NCBI GenBank assembly: GCA_036346275.1
Contig: CM070719.1
Coordinates: 12,193,185 to 12,257,184, forward strand
Source of the DNA: Otatea glauca
Taxonomy: Eukaryota > Streptophyta > Magnoliopsida > Poales > Poaceae
DNA length: 64,000 nucleotides
Direction: 5' to 3'
Under the pieces are notes generated by a model, which saw only the letters and a program-made list of their open reading frames with translations, did no database searches and was not told the origin of the DNA. Both the position numbers and the translations under genes were made by a program. Shown here piece after piece: positions 22,051-33,695 of the stretch (position 1 is its first letter; each line of letters starts with the position of its first letter).

Positions 22051-23423
22051 TCAGGTAACCCTGATAGTCCCGAAAAAAGGCGTGCTTGGCGACCGACCGG
22101 ACTGGTCGGATAACCGGGATGTCGACATCTTCAGCTCCAGGTCAGGCATCTGGAGGTGCACCTCAGGTTTTGCCTTCAGGGTCAGGGAAGAAGGTGGCTG
22201 TGACTGTGACGCACCAATACTACCTCCTGGTGATGTGCCGCTCATTAGGTTCAGGCATGGAGGCAGCAGCACAGCTTCCTTCTTCGCCGCGTCGACGCCG
22301 AGCGACAGGCTGGGGAATTGCAGCTCAGATACAGATGCTGTCCTGGGCATTGCTGCCTTCTTCCCACCTTCAACCTGCAGAGTTTTGCACATGACAACAT
22401 GTTCAGTTACATGACACACTGTCATGGAATGAAGGGTGACACATGAGATGTCTGAAAATTCAGCTAAGTCAGTTACCACATCAAACAGGCTGGATCTCCT
22501 CTTCTTCTGTGTGAGGCTGTTCTGCCTCAGGAAGTACTTCTGTGCATGGCTGGCGACCTGCGTTGGAGTCCGCGTCGTGACGAAGTGTCGCGAAATGCCC
22601 CGCCAGTCGCCCTTCCCGAGCTTGTCAAGGCCGGTGAGGAACATCCGGTGCTCTTCCTCAGTCCAAGGAACTCCTGAGTGAATTCAGAAGTTACAGAAGA
22701 CATAAACTTCTTGGAATGTTAAGTAGCTCCTAAGGCGAACTGACCATTTAAGAGTCAAATATCCATTAATTGAAGCATGTTGAAAGTGACAAGGGGTTAT
22801 AATTAATCATTTCATAAGTGCACAATTAAGTCAAGAAAGAAAAAATGAAAGGTAAATAACTAAGCATACTGTAGTAAACTTTAAATTAATCGATCACTCG
22901 GTGCAATCAACAAACACAAGTAGACTGAATTTGAAAGCTCGGAAACAAAGAAATTCTTCTCTGTGGTAAAAACTTGAACTGTTGAAACAAAGCAAATTGA
23001 CGTAAGCATGTGGCTAGCCCTGTTCCATCAAACTAAACAAGTGTGCAAGAACCAAACTGAACATGTTTCGTACTCACCTTTCTTTCTCTCCTGAACCCTT
23101 CCCATGAGGCCATCGGAGAGGTACCCACCGGAGACCCGCTCGGTGCTCTCTTCTATCGAGACAAGCGAAGACAACGTCGACACCGAAGGCGACTCATTCG
23201 ACGCAGCAGCAGCTACTGCTTCTCCATAGTTGGCTACTGGTGACAAGCAATCCATGCTGAGGCACTTCTTCAGAGGAGGGGAGCCAACCTGCAGCTGCAC
23301 ACCAAACAGCCTCAAGCCGCCACAAGTTGTATTGCCACTGCTGCTGTTCTGTTTGCCTCTGTGGCCACTGCAAGTCCTAGAGTTGTGTCCATTGTTTCCA
23401 CAACTAGAGCACTTCCTGGCCAT
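22051..23423 (-). CDS. MYB-related transcription factor with N-terminal zinc knuckle (MYBS3/MYBD type)
   Basis: This nuclear DNA-binding protein belongs to the R1/SHAQKYF MYB class. Its three exons are 23423-23078, 22673-22477 and 22374-22051, with GT..AG introns. They join in frame to 867 bases, 288 residues plus stop. Residues 1-25 hold a zinc knuckle, CSSCGNNGHNSRTC. Residues about 95-115 hold GGYLSDGL. The MYB repeat covers about 115-172: VPWTEEEHRMFLTGLDKLGK, GDWRGISRHFV, then TPTQVASHAQKYFLRQ. The tail has FPSLSLG and DLELKM, which resemble EAR-type repressor motifs, and ends PFFGTIRVT. Relatives bind I-box or TATCCA elements and act in sugar, hormone or stress responses; this gene's own role is not known. 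No frameshift or early stop is seen. It is the only intact host gene in the window. Confidence 0.93.
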
Positions 23424-23568
23424 GCCTAGCTATGATGGATGGCACAAGGACACAAGAAACTGATGAACATATAGGACGAGCCAACCGAGAGAGAGAGACA
23501 GACAGACAGACAGACTACTTCTGTCTGTGTGGCTAGATAAGCTGGTGTAAGGTGTTGTAGCTAGGGGC

Positions 23569-23578
23569 TTAATAAAGG
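23569..23578 (-). promoter_or_regulatory. Possible TATA box of the MYB gene
   Basis: Read on the minus strand the sequence is CTTTATTAAG, about 150 bp upstream of the start codon. Between it and the ATG lies a (GA/GACA)n microsatellite (23489-23515), a common leader feature of plant genes. The evidence is only positional. Confidence 0.3.
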
Positions 23579-25243
23579 GGCAACATGTGTTAAGGGCTTC
23601 TTGGGAAATCATCACTCATCAGACACTCCTGTGTGATTGAAGGGGACATATTGGCATCATCTCCTTTTATGGCACTGGAATTTCAATGCATATCTGGCAT
23701 ACTTAGCTGCATTTAGAATCCACATATTTCTGATGAACCTCTGATACCACTACCACTTGATGTCACTTTCAGTACACCGTATACATATATCTATGTACCA
23801 TTCATATTTTTTTCCTCTGTAACAGTATATGTTTCCTGGTAACGTGTATCGTATAGAAATTGACTCAAGATTTTTATAAAGTAATCCAGTTGCAATAATA
23901 TATTAAGCATGTGTTTGCATGGGCTAGATGTTGATTTGAGAGAGAGAACTTAATTTACATCAAGGGATGTCAGCTGCTGATAAAAAGATGAGACAGAAAC
24001 TTTAAGATGCTTCTGTTCAAACCGAGGAGAATTTCAGTGGATGGAATTAGAATGAAAATGGATATGGTGATCTAGTTTTTTAGACAACCAAATCTAACTC
24101 TTTGGTTTTGGGTGAGAAGTTTGTAGCCAAGTAATATCTTCTCTCAATTTGGATCAGCATACCAACCCTTTTAAAATGATAGAATTTGTACCAAACCCCG
24201 AGCCTAATCCGGCAAAGCGAAGCGCTTGCTATATGTTGCATGCATGAATTCAAATCCAAATTTGATTCAAAGGAAAATTACCCAATATATTCATCGGTGA
24301 CAAGATTGAAATGTGTGCAAATCTTCTTTGGTAATTTCATCTGCTGTTTGAAATGCTGAAATTTTTTAGTTACTCTGAGTTTTGACCAACATAATAGTAG
24401 TTAGGTCTGAAGAAAACTAAATCAAACACAACAAAGTAAAAGTAGTTATCCTTAAACAATCCTGCCATCATATATATGATATATCAAACTCAGGAAGTAA
24501 ATGTGAATTAAATCCACCTTTTTTCCAACGATATGGATATAGATTTGGTATAACCACTACATCAGTATTAAATCGTTTAGATTTTACCCTTATGCAAATC
24601 CATAATTAATTATCACTACAAACAAAATAGATTCTGCGCTATTTTGACTGGTATATTCTTATTCCACTATGGCAATGGAATCAGATATAAATCAAGAATA
24701 CAAGCAATTAGATTTAGTTAAGATTTCGAAATGACTCCTTCGCTTTTATTTGTTACAAGGATCAACGACATTGGCCAAATAGCAGTAGAAGAAATAGATA
24801 ATTCAATAGCCCTTGTTCATTAAGCAAACATGGTTATCAGTGTTAGGTACGAAGGTTTGGGCCTTGACAATTAGGCCATCATCCTAACTACCACAAAAGA
24901 CAGATGACTACTTTGCTGTATTCCTCAACTCTACTAACCAAAATTGTTGAAAATTTAACAAACTTCTCTACTTAAAGCTAAAGCATAATATGATTGCTTA
25001 TCCCGTAGATGCATAAATAGTAGTGTTAATTCAGAATTCATATCAGAAAGAGTTCATACATATGATTGCTGCATTGTTGTGTTTGTGCATGTTTCCAAGT
25101 TCAACTTTTCTTGGTGCCTCATTATAGTATTGTTCATGACCTACATCTTTCTTCTCAGTCATTGGTAGAAACCAACACAAAAGTCTCCCTTTAAATAACT
25201 CCAAATGGACAATAATAGAATGTTTATTCATTCAACCCAAACT

Positions 25244-25420
25244 GATTTTTTTTAGATAATGGATGCTTATATCTCCCGGCCTCTGCATCATAAGATGCAT
25301 ACAGCCAACCATTTATTATATCGTTAGAGCCAAAAAGCTGTCCAAAAGAGATTCCTAACATGATAGTTGCAACAAGCCATGATAAATATAAAACAAAAAG
25401 ATTGAATCCACATACAGCCT
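25244..25420 (-). mobile_element. Possible LINE 3' end remnant
   Basis: On the minus strand the sequence reads '...gcagaggccgggatataag' followed by 'catccattatct' and a run of eight A. The phrase 'gatgcagaggccggg' close to a poly(A) tail is a recurring 3' end of L1-type elements in grasses. The 5' limit is unclear and no reverse transcriptase is visible. Confidence 0.4.
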
Positions 25421-26662
25421 GTTATCGAATCGCCATCTATAGCTAATGAAAAGATCCCTAACCATGATCTCCAGCGATCTGCATGCCGATAACAGCATCT
25501 CCTGATCCTCCTGACACTGTAGCACAGACTACGATCGCAAATAGTTGGTGCAAATATAAATAACCTGCAACAAATTAGAGTTTTTATATATTAAAGATCA
25601 CATCATTCCGAAATAGCCAAATTGACCAATAGAAAACGGCAGCCCCAACCAAACTAAAATGGACAAGAGAGTTTTAGAAAAGCAGCCATGGTATCTGCAT
25701 ATATACATGCATGAATAATTGCAGGTAGTCCATATCCAGCCCTTTTTACTGATAAGTACATCCCACTGGTTGTTCTTTCCCGACAATAAAAATCATTTAG
25801 CATTCTTCGACACTTTTGCTTCCTGCTGTCATACCGCAAAAAAAAATTTAGTTTCTCAGTCACTCAGTATGATCAGATGGGATCGGGATCCCCTGAAGTC
25901 CTTTAGGGACTGCAACATCTGATCGGAAGTGGACAGTCCGCATTAGACGAAAATACTGTGCAGTTTTTACTGTACACTGTTCATTGTACTATAGCAATCT
26001 TTGTTCACTCTTTTTTAGCCGATATGGACCGTCTGTCATTTCGATCGAACGATCCAAGACTATAAGGACAACCGAAGTTGTAGTCTGTGTAGTAACTACA
26101 CCCGATCCTTGTCGGATCAGATGTTACAATGTAGTACTAAAAGTGAGGCCTGCCAATAATCTGAAGAATAATGACATTTCTAAAGTAACTTGATTGTTTG
26201 AGGGATTCATGCATGAGTACTAAAGAATGATCCACAGTACTGAAAAAGAACACTTCTATGAGACATCCATCTGCAGATGACAAGCTATATTTGGATTCTT
26301 TATAGCAAACAATTGATCTGTCAAGTGAAGACGAATATCTCGTCGGCGCCAACCATGATTTCTGCAAAAGTACCGACTCCAGTTTCTTGATGACAACCAA
26401 TTCTTGGTCTTCGTGACCTGCTAGATGATGGAAAGGAACATTGAAAACAGGTAGGAGGGATATCGAAATCTAAAGTAGATGCATGGCAAGTGGAAGATGT
26501 TCCTGGTCGATTGCAAAGGAACCAAGATAGTACAATTCAGATAGACATCCAAGATCCAACAACATAATTCTGCATCTTTTGGTGCTGTCTATTTTCAGCA
26601 TTCATAGTACTGAACGAAAACAAAAATTGTGCAGGATGAGAATCCTGTCCATCGGACTTTAA

Positions 26663-26781
26663 GGCTTTGTTTGGGTGGTTCATTCTCGACCGGGATCTCT
26701 GTAGATGGGTTGGGATTATAGGCTAAAATCTCGGTCCATCTACAGGGATTCCGGCCGAAAATAGATCACCCAAACAAGACC
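26663..26781. mobile_element. Tourist-like MITE, 119 bp
   Basis: The left end is GGCTTTGTTTGGGTG and the right end on the minus strand is GGTCTTGTTTGGGTG. Both sides are flanked by TAA (26660-26662 and 26782-26784). An inner inverted pair ('gtagatgg' and 'ccatctac') extends the fold. The element is non-coding. Confidence 0.85.
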
Positions 26782-27719
26782 TAAATAGGATAAATAAATC
26801 AATATTATATTAGGTGTCAAACATAACCGTTGTCATTGCCTCCTTTACCCTTTCATTCCTATAACGCATGTCTCATACGACAACAGTAACAAAAAACTAC
26901 ACAAGACATGTGGGTTCACTAAACTAGTGGAATTTTCTGCACAATTGCGCAGCTAGATATTAGGACATATTATATTTTTTTGTATAACTCTATTGCCATT
27001 CAAAAGATACAATGCATCTGTTATACAACTATAATAGTTGTAACATGTACATATGATTAATCTGCATCGTTATAATTTGAACTCATCAAAATAAATTGGT
27101 GGATCTTCTCCTTTTTTTCTTCATTAATGAGAGAATTTCTTAGCTACGTATGATTAATCTGCATCATTATAATCTGACTTACTAAAATAAGTGGTGTAGA
27201 TCCAACGGTGGTCCGGGCATTATTATAATTTTTCACTCGTTCGGGCCGTCCGTACGTTGAATCCAACAATTCAAGGTTATAGGGACTGCTACCACTACCG
27301 AGAACCTGTCCTCTGGTTAAGGTACTGTTTGGTATTGCAATCTGGAAGGCTAGGCGACCATTATGTTGATTGACATGCATCAATCCTTCCCGCCTTCAGA
27401 TTCAGTCATCCAGAATTATATTCGTTCCCTGCTCATCCAATCCAATGGATCCAAAGTCCACAGTTGTGACAAGAAAGGCATCAAAAGGACAGGAAATATC
27501 AAACCATCAGCCTGTCACACACTGCCTTCCAACTATACTTTTGTACTAAGGCCACATTGGATGCCTATTATTTCAAGGCTAGTCTGTTCCTTGCTTCATA
27601 TATGTTTGACTGTTTTCCATGCCTTGAGTTAATTATTTTGCTGGAGTTCTCAGACATCTTTTTTATTGCACTGTACAAATAATGGTGAAGTCGAAGCATG
27701 GCAGTACAGTTGTATATGT

Positions 27720-27724
27720 AACTC
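27720..27724. other. Target site duplication of element B, left copy
   Basis: AACTC is repeated exactly at 40260-40264 on the other side of element B. The 5-bp length is typical of Ty3/gypsy integration. Confidence 0.9.
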
Positions 27725-28369
27725 TATTGACGTTAAAAACTTGAAGTAGAGTTTATGATAACAGCACACTAGACGAACATCTGGTTTAGAGTGTACCAGT
27801 CGATTTGACCTGTAATCGACAAGGTAAACTATGAACTTTGTTTAAAGCCGATCGTGAGGACTAATCGGCTTAGACTCAATCAGCCCAAAGCCGATTAAAT
27901 CAAGATAAAAAGGTAAGCCCAACTAGCCAATTAAGACTAATCGGAGGATAAAGGTAGATCGATTCTGAAGAAGACGATGCGCAGCAAAATCAGAATAAAT
28001 CGAATCTGAGCGTAATTGATGAAGACCAACAATCGGCGATGCGCAACTTTATTGATCAAGATCGAATTACAAGAAGACTAAATTACAGGAACTACTCCTA
28101 GTCGACAGGAAAAAAGAGAATAATGTAAATTTGTGGATTTGATTGTGTTGTTTTTTGTAGCTCGCCCTTGTCCGCCTTTTATACCCGCTAACCGATAAAG
28201 TCCTAGTACAACACGTTTTAGGAGTAGTATCCATATCGACCTCTATTTTGAGGGCAACTTCCTTAACGATCTGTCTTGTTTCCAAATATCTTGATCCGTT
28301 ATCCTTATCGTATCTTTCTATTTTTTGGACTGCCGATTTAACCATACTCGTCAAATTTTGGTGCAAAAA
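27725..28369 (-). repeat. 3' LTR of element B
   Basis: This LTR matches 39615-40259 over its full length with no large gaps. Its outer dinucleotides have decayed: read on the minus strand it starts TTTTTGCACC instead of TGTTTGCACC and ends CAATA instead of CAACA. A TATA box GTATAAAAGG lies at about 28176-28184 (minus strand). Confidence 0.93.
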
Positions 28370-28386
28370 TATGCCCCCCATTTTTT
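28370..28386 (-). other. Polypurine tract of element B
   Basis: On the minus strand AAAAAATGGGGGGCATA directly precedes the 3' LTR. It is equivalent to the tract at 2332-2346 in element A. Confidence 0.75.
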
Positions 28387-28711
28387 AGAGATGACTTGTT
28401 ATCTTTAAAAATTGTAACCATCGGCTTTTGTTCCATTGGCTAACTGCTAACCCTCATACAGTAACTGCTGCTTTAATTGCGCCGTAATTTCCTAACATGC
28501 ACATAGTGCGTTTTAACTGTTCGTGTCTTTTGAAAGCCATTTCCCACCACTTCAAATTTTCACCGTGCTACAAATATGTGGCCCCCACACAGTCATTCTC
28601 ACACGCGCAAGCTCTCAAGTTGTCTGCAATCGGCTTCTTGTCTTCAGTCATCATGTCCTTCGGAGCTCACCATCTTCTATTTTCGATCGGCTTTCTGTCA
28701 AGATCGCCTGA

Positions 28712-29543
28712 ATGGATCCTTCTCACATATTCATCACAATTGCAAACAGCAATGAACAATTTTACCTAGGCCCGATAGGAAATCTAGATGCCGATTCAGT
28801 TATCAATAAAGAACTTCCTCGTCTCCCCTTATTGGCTGCTGGATACAATATAGAGGGTTGGAGTAAAAGCTTCAGAGCTTGGCCGACAGCGCTCAAGGGG
28901 TGGAAATCTTGGTATACCCATATAGCAGCTTAAAAAAGGGGTATATGGGAAAAAATGGGCATAGCTGAATGTCTCTCTCTCTCTCCTTAGCCGATCCAGA
29001 GGCCAATGAGCCCTTTGTGGCCACGACTTGCTACTTCTGGTTGGATACTTTTAATGCGTTCGTGTTCCGCACCGGCCTCGTCGGCCTAACTCTCTTGGAT
29101 GTAGCTCAATTGCGCTATCTGAGACCAGATAGAGAACAAATATCGACTTATAGTGCCAAACCCAGATACAAGCTTATCAAGTCTAAACGTGAGGGATGGG
29201 CTAAGTACATCAGCAACAACAATAAGGAGCACGGACTAGTATCGGATGAAGAACACGTTGCATTCCTCAATCTCTGGCTAGATCGGTTTTTATTCTATGG
29301 TGCCTCTCTGGGGCCAACCCAAGTATATAAAACTATAGCAGAACGACTAGTAGGAGGTCATCGGCTAGTCCTTGGAAAAATGCTGTTAGGGGCAGTATAC
29401 CAGATGATGCATATAATATGTTGGCTTTTTACTGGTTTCACGAAGTTCACTGTTGGTAATGTCGGAGGACTGCTATGGTTTATTCAGATGTGGCTATATT
29501 GTTGGTTTAGCCGATCATTTCAGTTGAACCCATCTAAAGATAC
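28712..29543 (+). pseudogene. Antisense PMD-like gene of element B, N-terminal part
   Basis: The sequence starts MDPSHIFITI at 28712. Conserved landmarks are YNIEGWSKSFRAWP and LKGWKSWY (28850-28915), then after a frameshift near 28931-28968 the block CYFWLDTFNAFVFRTGLVGL with TLLDVAQL (29023-29110). Further on are EEHVAFLNLWLDRFLF (29248-29295) and LGKMLLGAVYQMMH. This arrangement, a G-W-x-x-W core followed by FW-x-x-x-x-x-x-F-x-F and T-L-x-D-V, matches the plant mobile domain (aminotransferase-like PMD). PMD proteins such as Arabidopsis MAIN and MAIL1 act in silencing, and PMD genes are known passengers of plant Ty3/gypsy elements. The frame is cut after NPSKD by the Copia-type LTR at 29544. 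Confidence 0.75.
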
Positions 29544-30760
29544 TGTTAGTGTTATGCCCTTGAGGCAATCATTTAGATGATTGTAACATGACTATGTTTA
29601 TGAATAATAATATGATTATTGGTCCAATGAATGTATATCATTGTATTGATCAACAAGTATGTGACTTGCTTATGAAGTTCTTTACTTCTTGATGTATTTC
29701 TATAAATATCTCTGATCGGATATCATCGTATAGGACAACGATGAATAGATCAGCACATGTAGTGATCGATGATCATGCTTCATAGATCATGGGATATGGA
29801 GATATCATCTATACATTGTGGACGCATGTTGAAGAACATGGGTTAGATAGACCCGCAATGGGACACTGCGAGAATGTTACATTCTTATGTGTCATCAGTG
29901 TATTTCATACATAGTAGATGTATGATCCTTAGACTTGAGATTGTCATATTCTCTAATGTGTAACAGTTTTCCTTAGGGCTATCAAACACTACTTCCTAAT
30001 CGAATAGTTATAAAGGTAGCTTTCATGTTTACTATAAAACGTGCAGATGGAAGTGAGCAGTCAAGATGAAATTTGCCACTCCAATGGAATGGAAATATAT
30101 GACAAGGTCACTCGTGTGATATGATTAAGGAAGTGCATGGCCATGCCGTGATTGAGGAGTCAATCACAACTTATTAATATATCACGGATACGAGAGATGG
30201 ATTGAATCGTCAAAGGATGACATGCTTCTCGCCTTGAGTTCAATCTTCATATACTCGGCAAAGGGATTATTACATGAGTACTTTTGATAGGTTCTGTCCG
30301 ATTTGATCATAGTACGTTTGGGAGTTGGCATGCTTTGCAAGGAGCCGCTACCAACTATTGGATTGAAAAGGAGTTTTTCCGAATCCATGTCCAAACATAC
30401 GTGAACCTGCAGGGTCACACACTTAATGGGCGGGGACGCATTAATTTAGATTGGATCCATAATTAATGGACCTCGTGGGCTTAGCACACTAATGGGCCCT
30501 AGTTTAGGGCTTCTTCTCGTGGCTATATAAGGAGTGGAGGAGGGTGGGCGCAGTGTGTGCTTTTCCTACGGTCTAGAAGTGTTTCACCCGAAACCCTAGC
30601 CTCCTCCTCTCGCTGCCCCTGCTGAGCAACCAGGTGCTTGCACACCGACGTATGGCGTTCCATCCTCGGACGTGTGGACTACTACGGTGACGCTGCTGCG
30701 ACTGCGGCGTGGGAGGACGATCCACGGCGAGGCGAGGACGATCCACTCCATCGGCATCTA
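29544..30760 (+). mobile_element. Copia-type LTR inserted in the antisense PMD gene
   Basis: The left end TGTTAGTGTTATGCCCTTGA with 'gaggcaatcat' shortly after resembles the LTR start of the Angela/RIRE1-like Copia lineage of grasses (recalled). A TATA-like 'ctatataagg' lies at about 30523. The insertion is exact on the left, where the PMD frame runs into it. The right limit is uncertain, since no matching 5-bp duplication of GATAC was found. 'gatccactccatcggca' and 'atgcttggcaagaaa' are each duplicated at 30727-30870, which may mark a later rearrangement. There is no coding, so a solo or truncated LTR is most likely. Confidence 0.65.
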
Positions 30761-30959
30761 AGTGAAGAAAAGAAATCGGACTTTTCAGCCTTCATATGCT
30801 TGGCAAGAAAGGATGATCCACTCCATCGGCAATATTACTCACGTGTAATATGCTTGGCAAGAAATCGGACTTTTCATTCTTCATATAGGTTTTATTGCCC
30901 ATGAGTTTATGCTAGGAATTAGGCTTTGGCCTGATTATTCCAAGCTTACCACTTCTCGA

Positions 30960-32494
30960 TCGGCTTCAGCCAAGAGCTAGAGTTCACGACGCAGTCGCAG
31001 CCAATGTCTTCCTTGAGATAGCCGACAATCTTCAGATTGAAAACTTGCCACACTTCATATTGAATACGCGTTAGGCAGAACGCTTTTCTTCTTGGTGGTC
31101 AGCAAATGCAGGAGCGCTTTACTCTGAGAAGACAACATCGATTATTGTTAATGAATTTTTTTCCAAATCTTCCTAAGCCGATAATAGATACTAACAACGA
31201 TTCAAGTGACGAGACCAAGGCTGCAGGCAAAAAACCCATTCCTGGCCAATCGGGCAGCGGCCACCAAGGCAAGAGGCCACACCAATCGACTGGCCTCATC
31301 GGGTACACTTCAGGTACCCTAGGCATCCAGAGTCTGTCGCTATCATACATGGAGAAAAAAACAACCCAGTAAGTGTACCACGATCGACTGACATCATCTT
31401 TATATCCCTTCTGGTAACTAACTCACAGTCGATTATAATTTCAGAAAACAAGAAGACCAAGTACACAAAAACTCCTGCTAAAAGGGGGTCGAAGCCCTAG
31501 GAGCAGAGTGGCGAGAGTTCGCCACGTGCATCGGCTACTGCAGGGGTAAGTTGTCCATTTTACTGATTTATGACTTATGTTTTTAAGACATCAACTTACC
31601 CTTTGCCTTTTTACACAGCCGACACTATCGGTGCAGGTTGCAAAAATCCTGGCCGACCTCCCTGGTGTTTCGTTGGGAGCCTTATCTCCCTCGCAGCCGA
31701 TGCCAACAGCTCCGACAGTTGCTGAGTTACCAGAAACTTCTGACCCAACAAATCTATTGGGCTTTTTTGGCCGATCTAGACGACCTAGAGATCATGGCCA
31801 CAGATGACTACGATGTAGAAATCAGAAGAATTCTAGAGGTATCTAAAGAAGCATCGGTTGCGGTAACTTCAGCACCAAGAATGCAAGAGCGTCTGGATAA
31901 CCTCTTCAATCTAGTGATGAAGCCGATATCGGAGATTCTCACCAACAATCAGCCGATCCGAGATGCCATGGTGGTTGTTCAAGCTGATTTACCCCCAGAA
32001 GCAATGGAGGCGTTATTAAATGTCTACCATTTGGATGAGAAGAAGGTTCAAGTGGAGGCGGCGCAAGCAAGAATTGCTCGTCGTGAAGCCCAAGAGGCCG
32101 ATCAGAAACTTCTGGATGAGCTGGTCGCCGATGCCAAAGCGAAGAAAAGAAAATTTGATGCCGATGCCTAGTCGCTCAAGATCAGTAAGGAACCCATCTC
32201 TAAGCTTGAGGCGACTAGGAACTTCCTCCTGGAAGAGTTGGCCAAGACTGAAAAATAACTCCTAGAAAGCCAATAAACCATGGAGAAGACTTCATCGACC
32301 ATGAAGGAGCAAAAACTTGGTATCGCTCTAGCTGTGGTAAATGTGAAGAAACAATCGGCTAAGGTGACCCCTGTGCCAGGAGATGCTAAAGAAAATCAGC
32401 GCATAGTCGATGAGGTGCAAGATATCATCGCCAAGGCTGCAGGCACTTTGTCGGCTTTGGGCGCAAGACTTCACGGCTCTGGCCTTCAATGTTA
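30960..32494 (+). pseudogene. Antisense PMD-like gene of element B, C-terminal part
   Basis: Plus-strand open stretches at 31106-31372, 31638-32171 and 32280-32494 form the remainder of the antisense gene. The first ends in a basic, serine-rich region with KYTKTPAKRG at about 31458-31487, also found in element A. The second contains a long charged helix (VEAAQARIARREAQEADQ and KAKKRKFD), which should form a coiled coil. The third ends GLQC and stops at 32494. Likely intron gaps lie between the frames. The gene converges on pol, tail to tail. Confidence 0.6.
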
Positions 32495-32780
32495 AATCTT
32501 CTTTATGATGAAAACTCTGTCGGATGCTCATCTTTTGGAACACCTTCTGTAATGCTTTAGCTTTTATAATTGGCTGTTTAACCGATTTTATGTTTATCTT
32601 GTCACGTAATTTATTTCCTTTTAACCGATTTAATCGCAGCGAGTTAACTCGGCTTTTCAGAACGACACCTCCTCTTAGCCGATTAGGCTCCAAACCAGAT
32701 GCTAGGATAGTATATCTTCAAGTATTTCCCATTAATCGCTTTAGGCAAAATAATTCCTTCTAATGTTTCGAGTATGTATG
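32495..32780. other. Junction between pol 3' end and the antisense gene end
   Basis: No coding is assigned. The word 'ccgatt' recurs here. The two convergent genes end on either side. Confidence 0.5.
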
Positions 32781-32792
32781 AATTTTCATCGA

Positions 32793-33680
32793 CTAGCCGA
32801 TTAATCTTATATGGCCCTTCCCACGTAGGCAACCATTTCCAAATCGGTTATCTTTAGAACCAACAGGTAGTATGGTCTTCCAAACTAAATCTGCTTCACC
32901 AACAAACTTAGGCACCACCTTTTTATTATATGCCCTCGCAACTCTTATCTTGTTCTTCTTAAGCCGATCCAGTGTAGATAAACGCAATTATGCTAATTTG
33001 TCCAAGTTATCAATCATTAGATTGTTATAATTTTGAGCCGACAAACCATTTTGTCTGGCTACTCGTATAGAATCAATGTTAATCTCCACGGGTAAAACAG
33101 CTTCTTGGCCATACACTAGCTGATAAGGCGAAAGCTTTGTTGCTCTGTGATAGGCTAACCAATATGCCCAAAGTGACTCCGATAACGTTGAGTGCCAATT
33201 CCTCAGTTTTTCATTGATTTTCCTTTTAATTAGTTTAATCAATGTTTTATTAGATGACTCGACTTGTCCATTAGCCTGAGCATAATATGGGGATGAATTT
33301 AACAACTTGATCCCCAGGCTCTTTGCGTAATTCTAAAACTCATTGGACATAAACACAGTACCTTGATCGATCGTGATTGTTTGTGGTATTCCAAACTGAT
33401 GAACAATGTGGTCATTAACAAACCCGATTGCTTCAACACTTATAACCTTTTTGAGGGGTATAGCCTCAACCCACTTAGAGAAATAATCGGTTGCGGCCAA
33501 AATGAACTTATGGCCTTTGCTTGAAGCAGGAAATATTTGGCCGATTACGTCTATTCCCCATCCTCTGAACGGCCATGGGTTGATAATCGGATGCAAAGCC
33601 GATGCTGGTGCTAGCTGTACGTTGCTAAATTTTTGACAAGTTTGACATCCTTTGTAATATCGGAAAATATCTTCTAACAT
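32793..33680 (-). pseudogene. Integrase of element B, broken
   Basis: On the minus strand the zinc-binding end is traced by CQTCQKF (about 33640). The catalytic core follows: first Asp in GWGIDVIGQI, second Asp in TIDQGTVFMSNEF, and Glu in NGQVESSNK (about 33260). The core is interrupted by a stop after SNEF (33333) and a frame change before the segment with YYAQANGQVE. The C-terminal part (32793-32987) includes RVARAYNKKV and GEADLVWK. Together these give the D-D-E order of a Ty3/gypsy integrase. Confidence 0.85.
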
Positions 33681-33695
33681 TGTCGACCAAAAATA

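Larger units (their letters stand above)
23424..27719. other. Non-coding region upstream of the MYB gene
   Basis: No coding gene is recognised. The stretch holds a probable LINE 3' remnant (25244-25420), a MITE (26663-26781) and an imperfect direct repeat (27050-27105 and 27147-27200, both with 'tatgattaatctgcatc'). Short frames such as 25598-25786 on the minus strand have no convincing domain. The first few hundred bases include the leader and promoter of the MYB gene. Confidence 0.6.

Noticed and set aside
25598..25863. Minus-strand frames near a possible LINE remnant as reverse transcriptase
   Set aside because: No RT motif is visible and the frames are short.
27310..27590. Possible further MITE beginning 'ggtactgtttggtattgca'
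   Set aside because: I could not find a convincing inverted terminus or target duplication.
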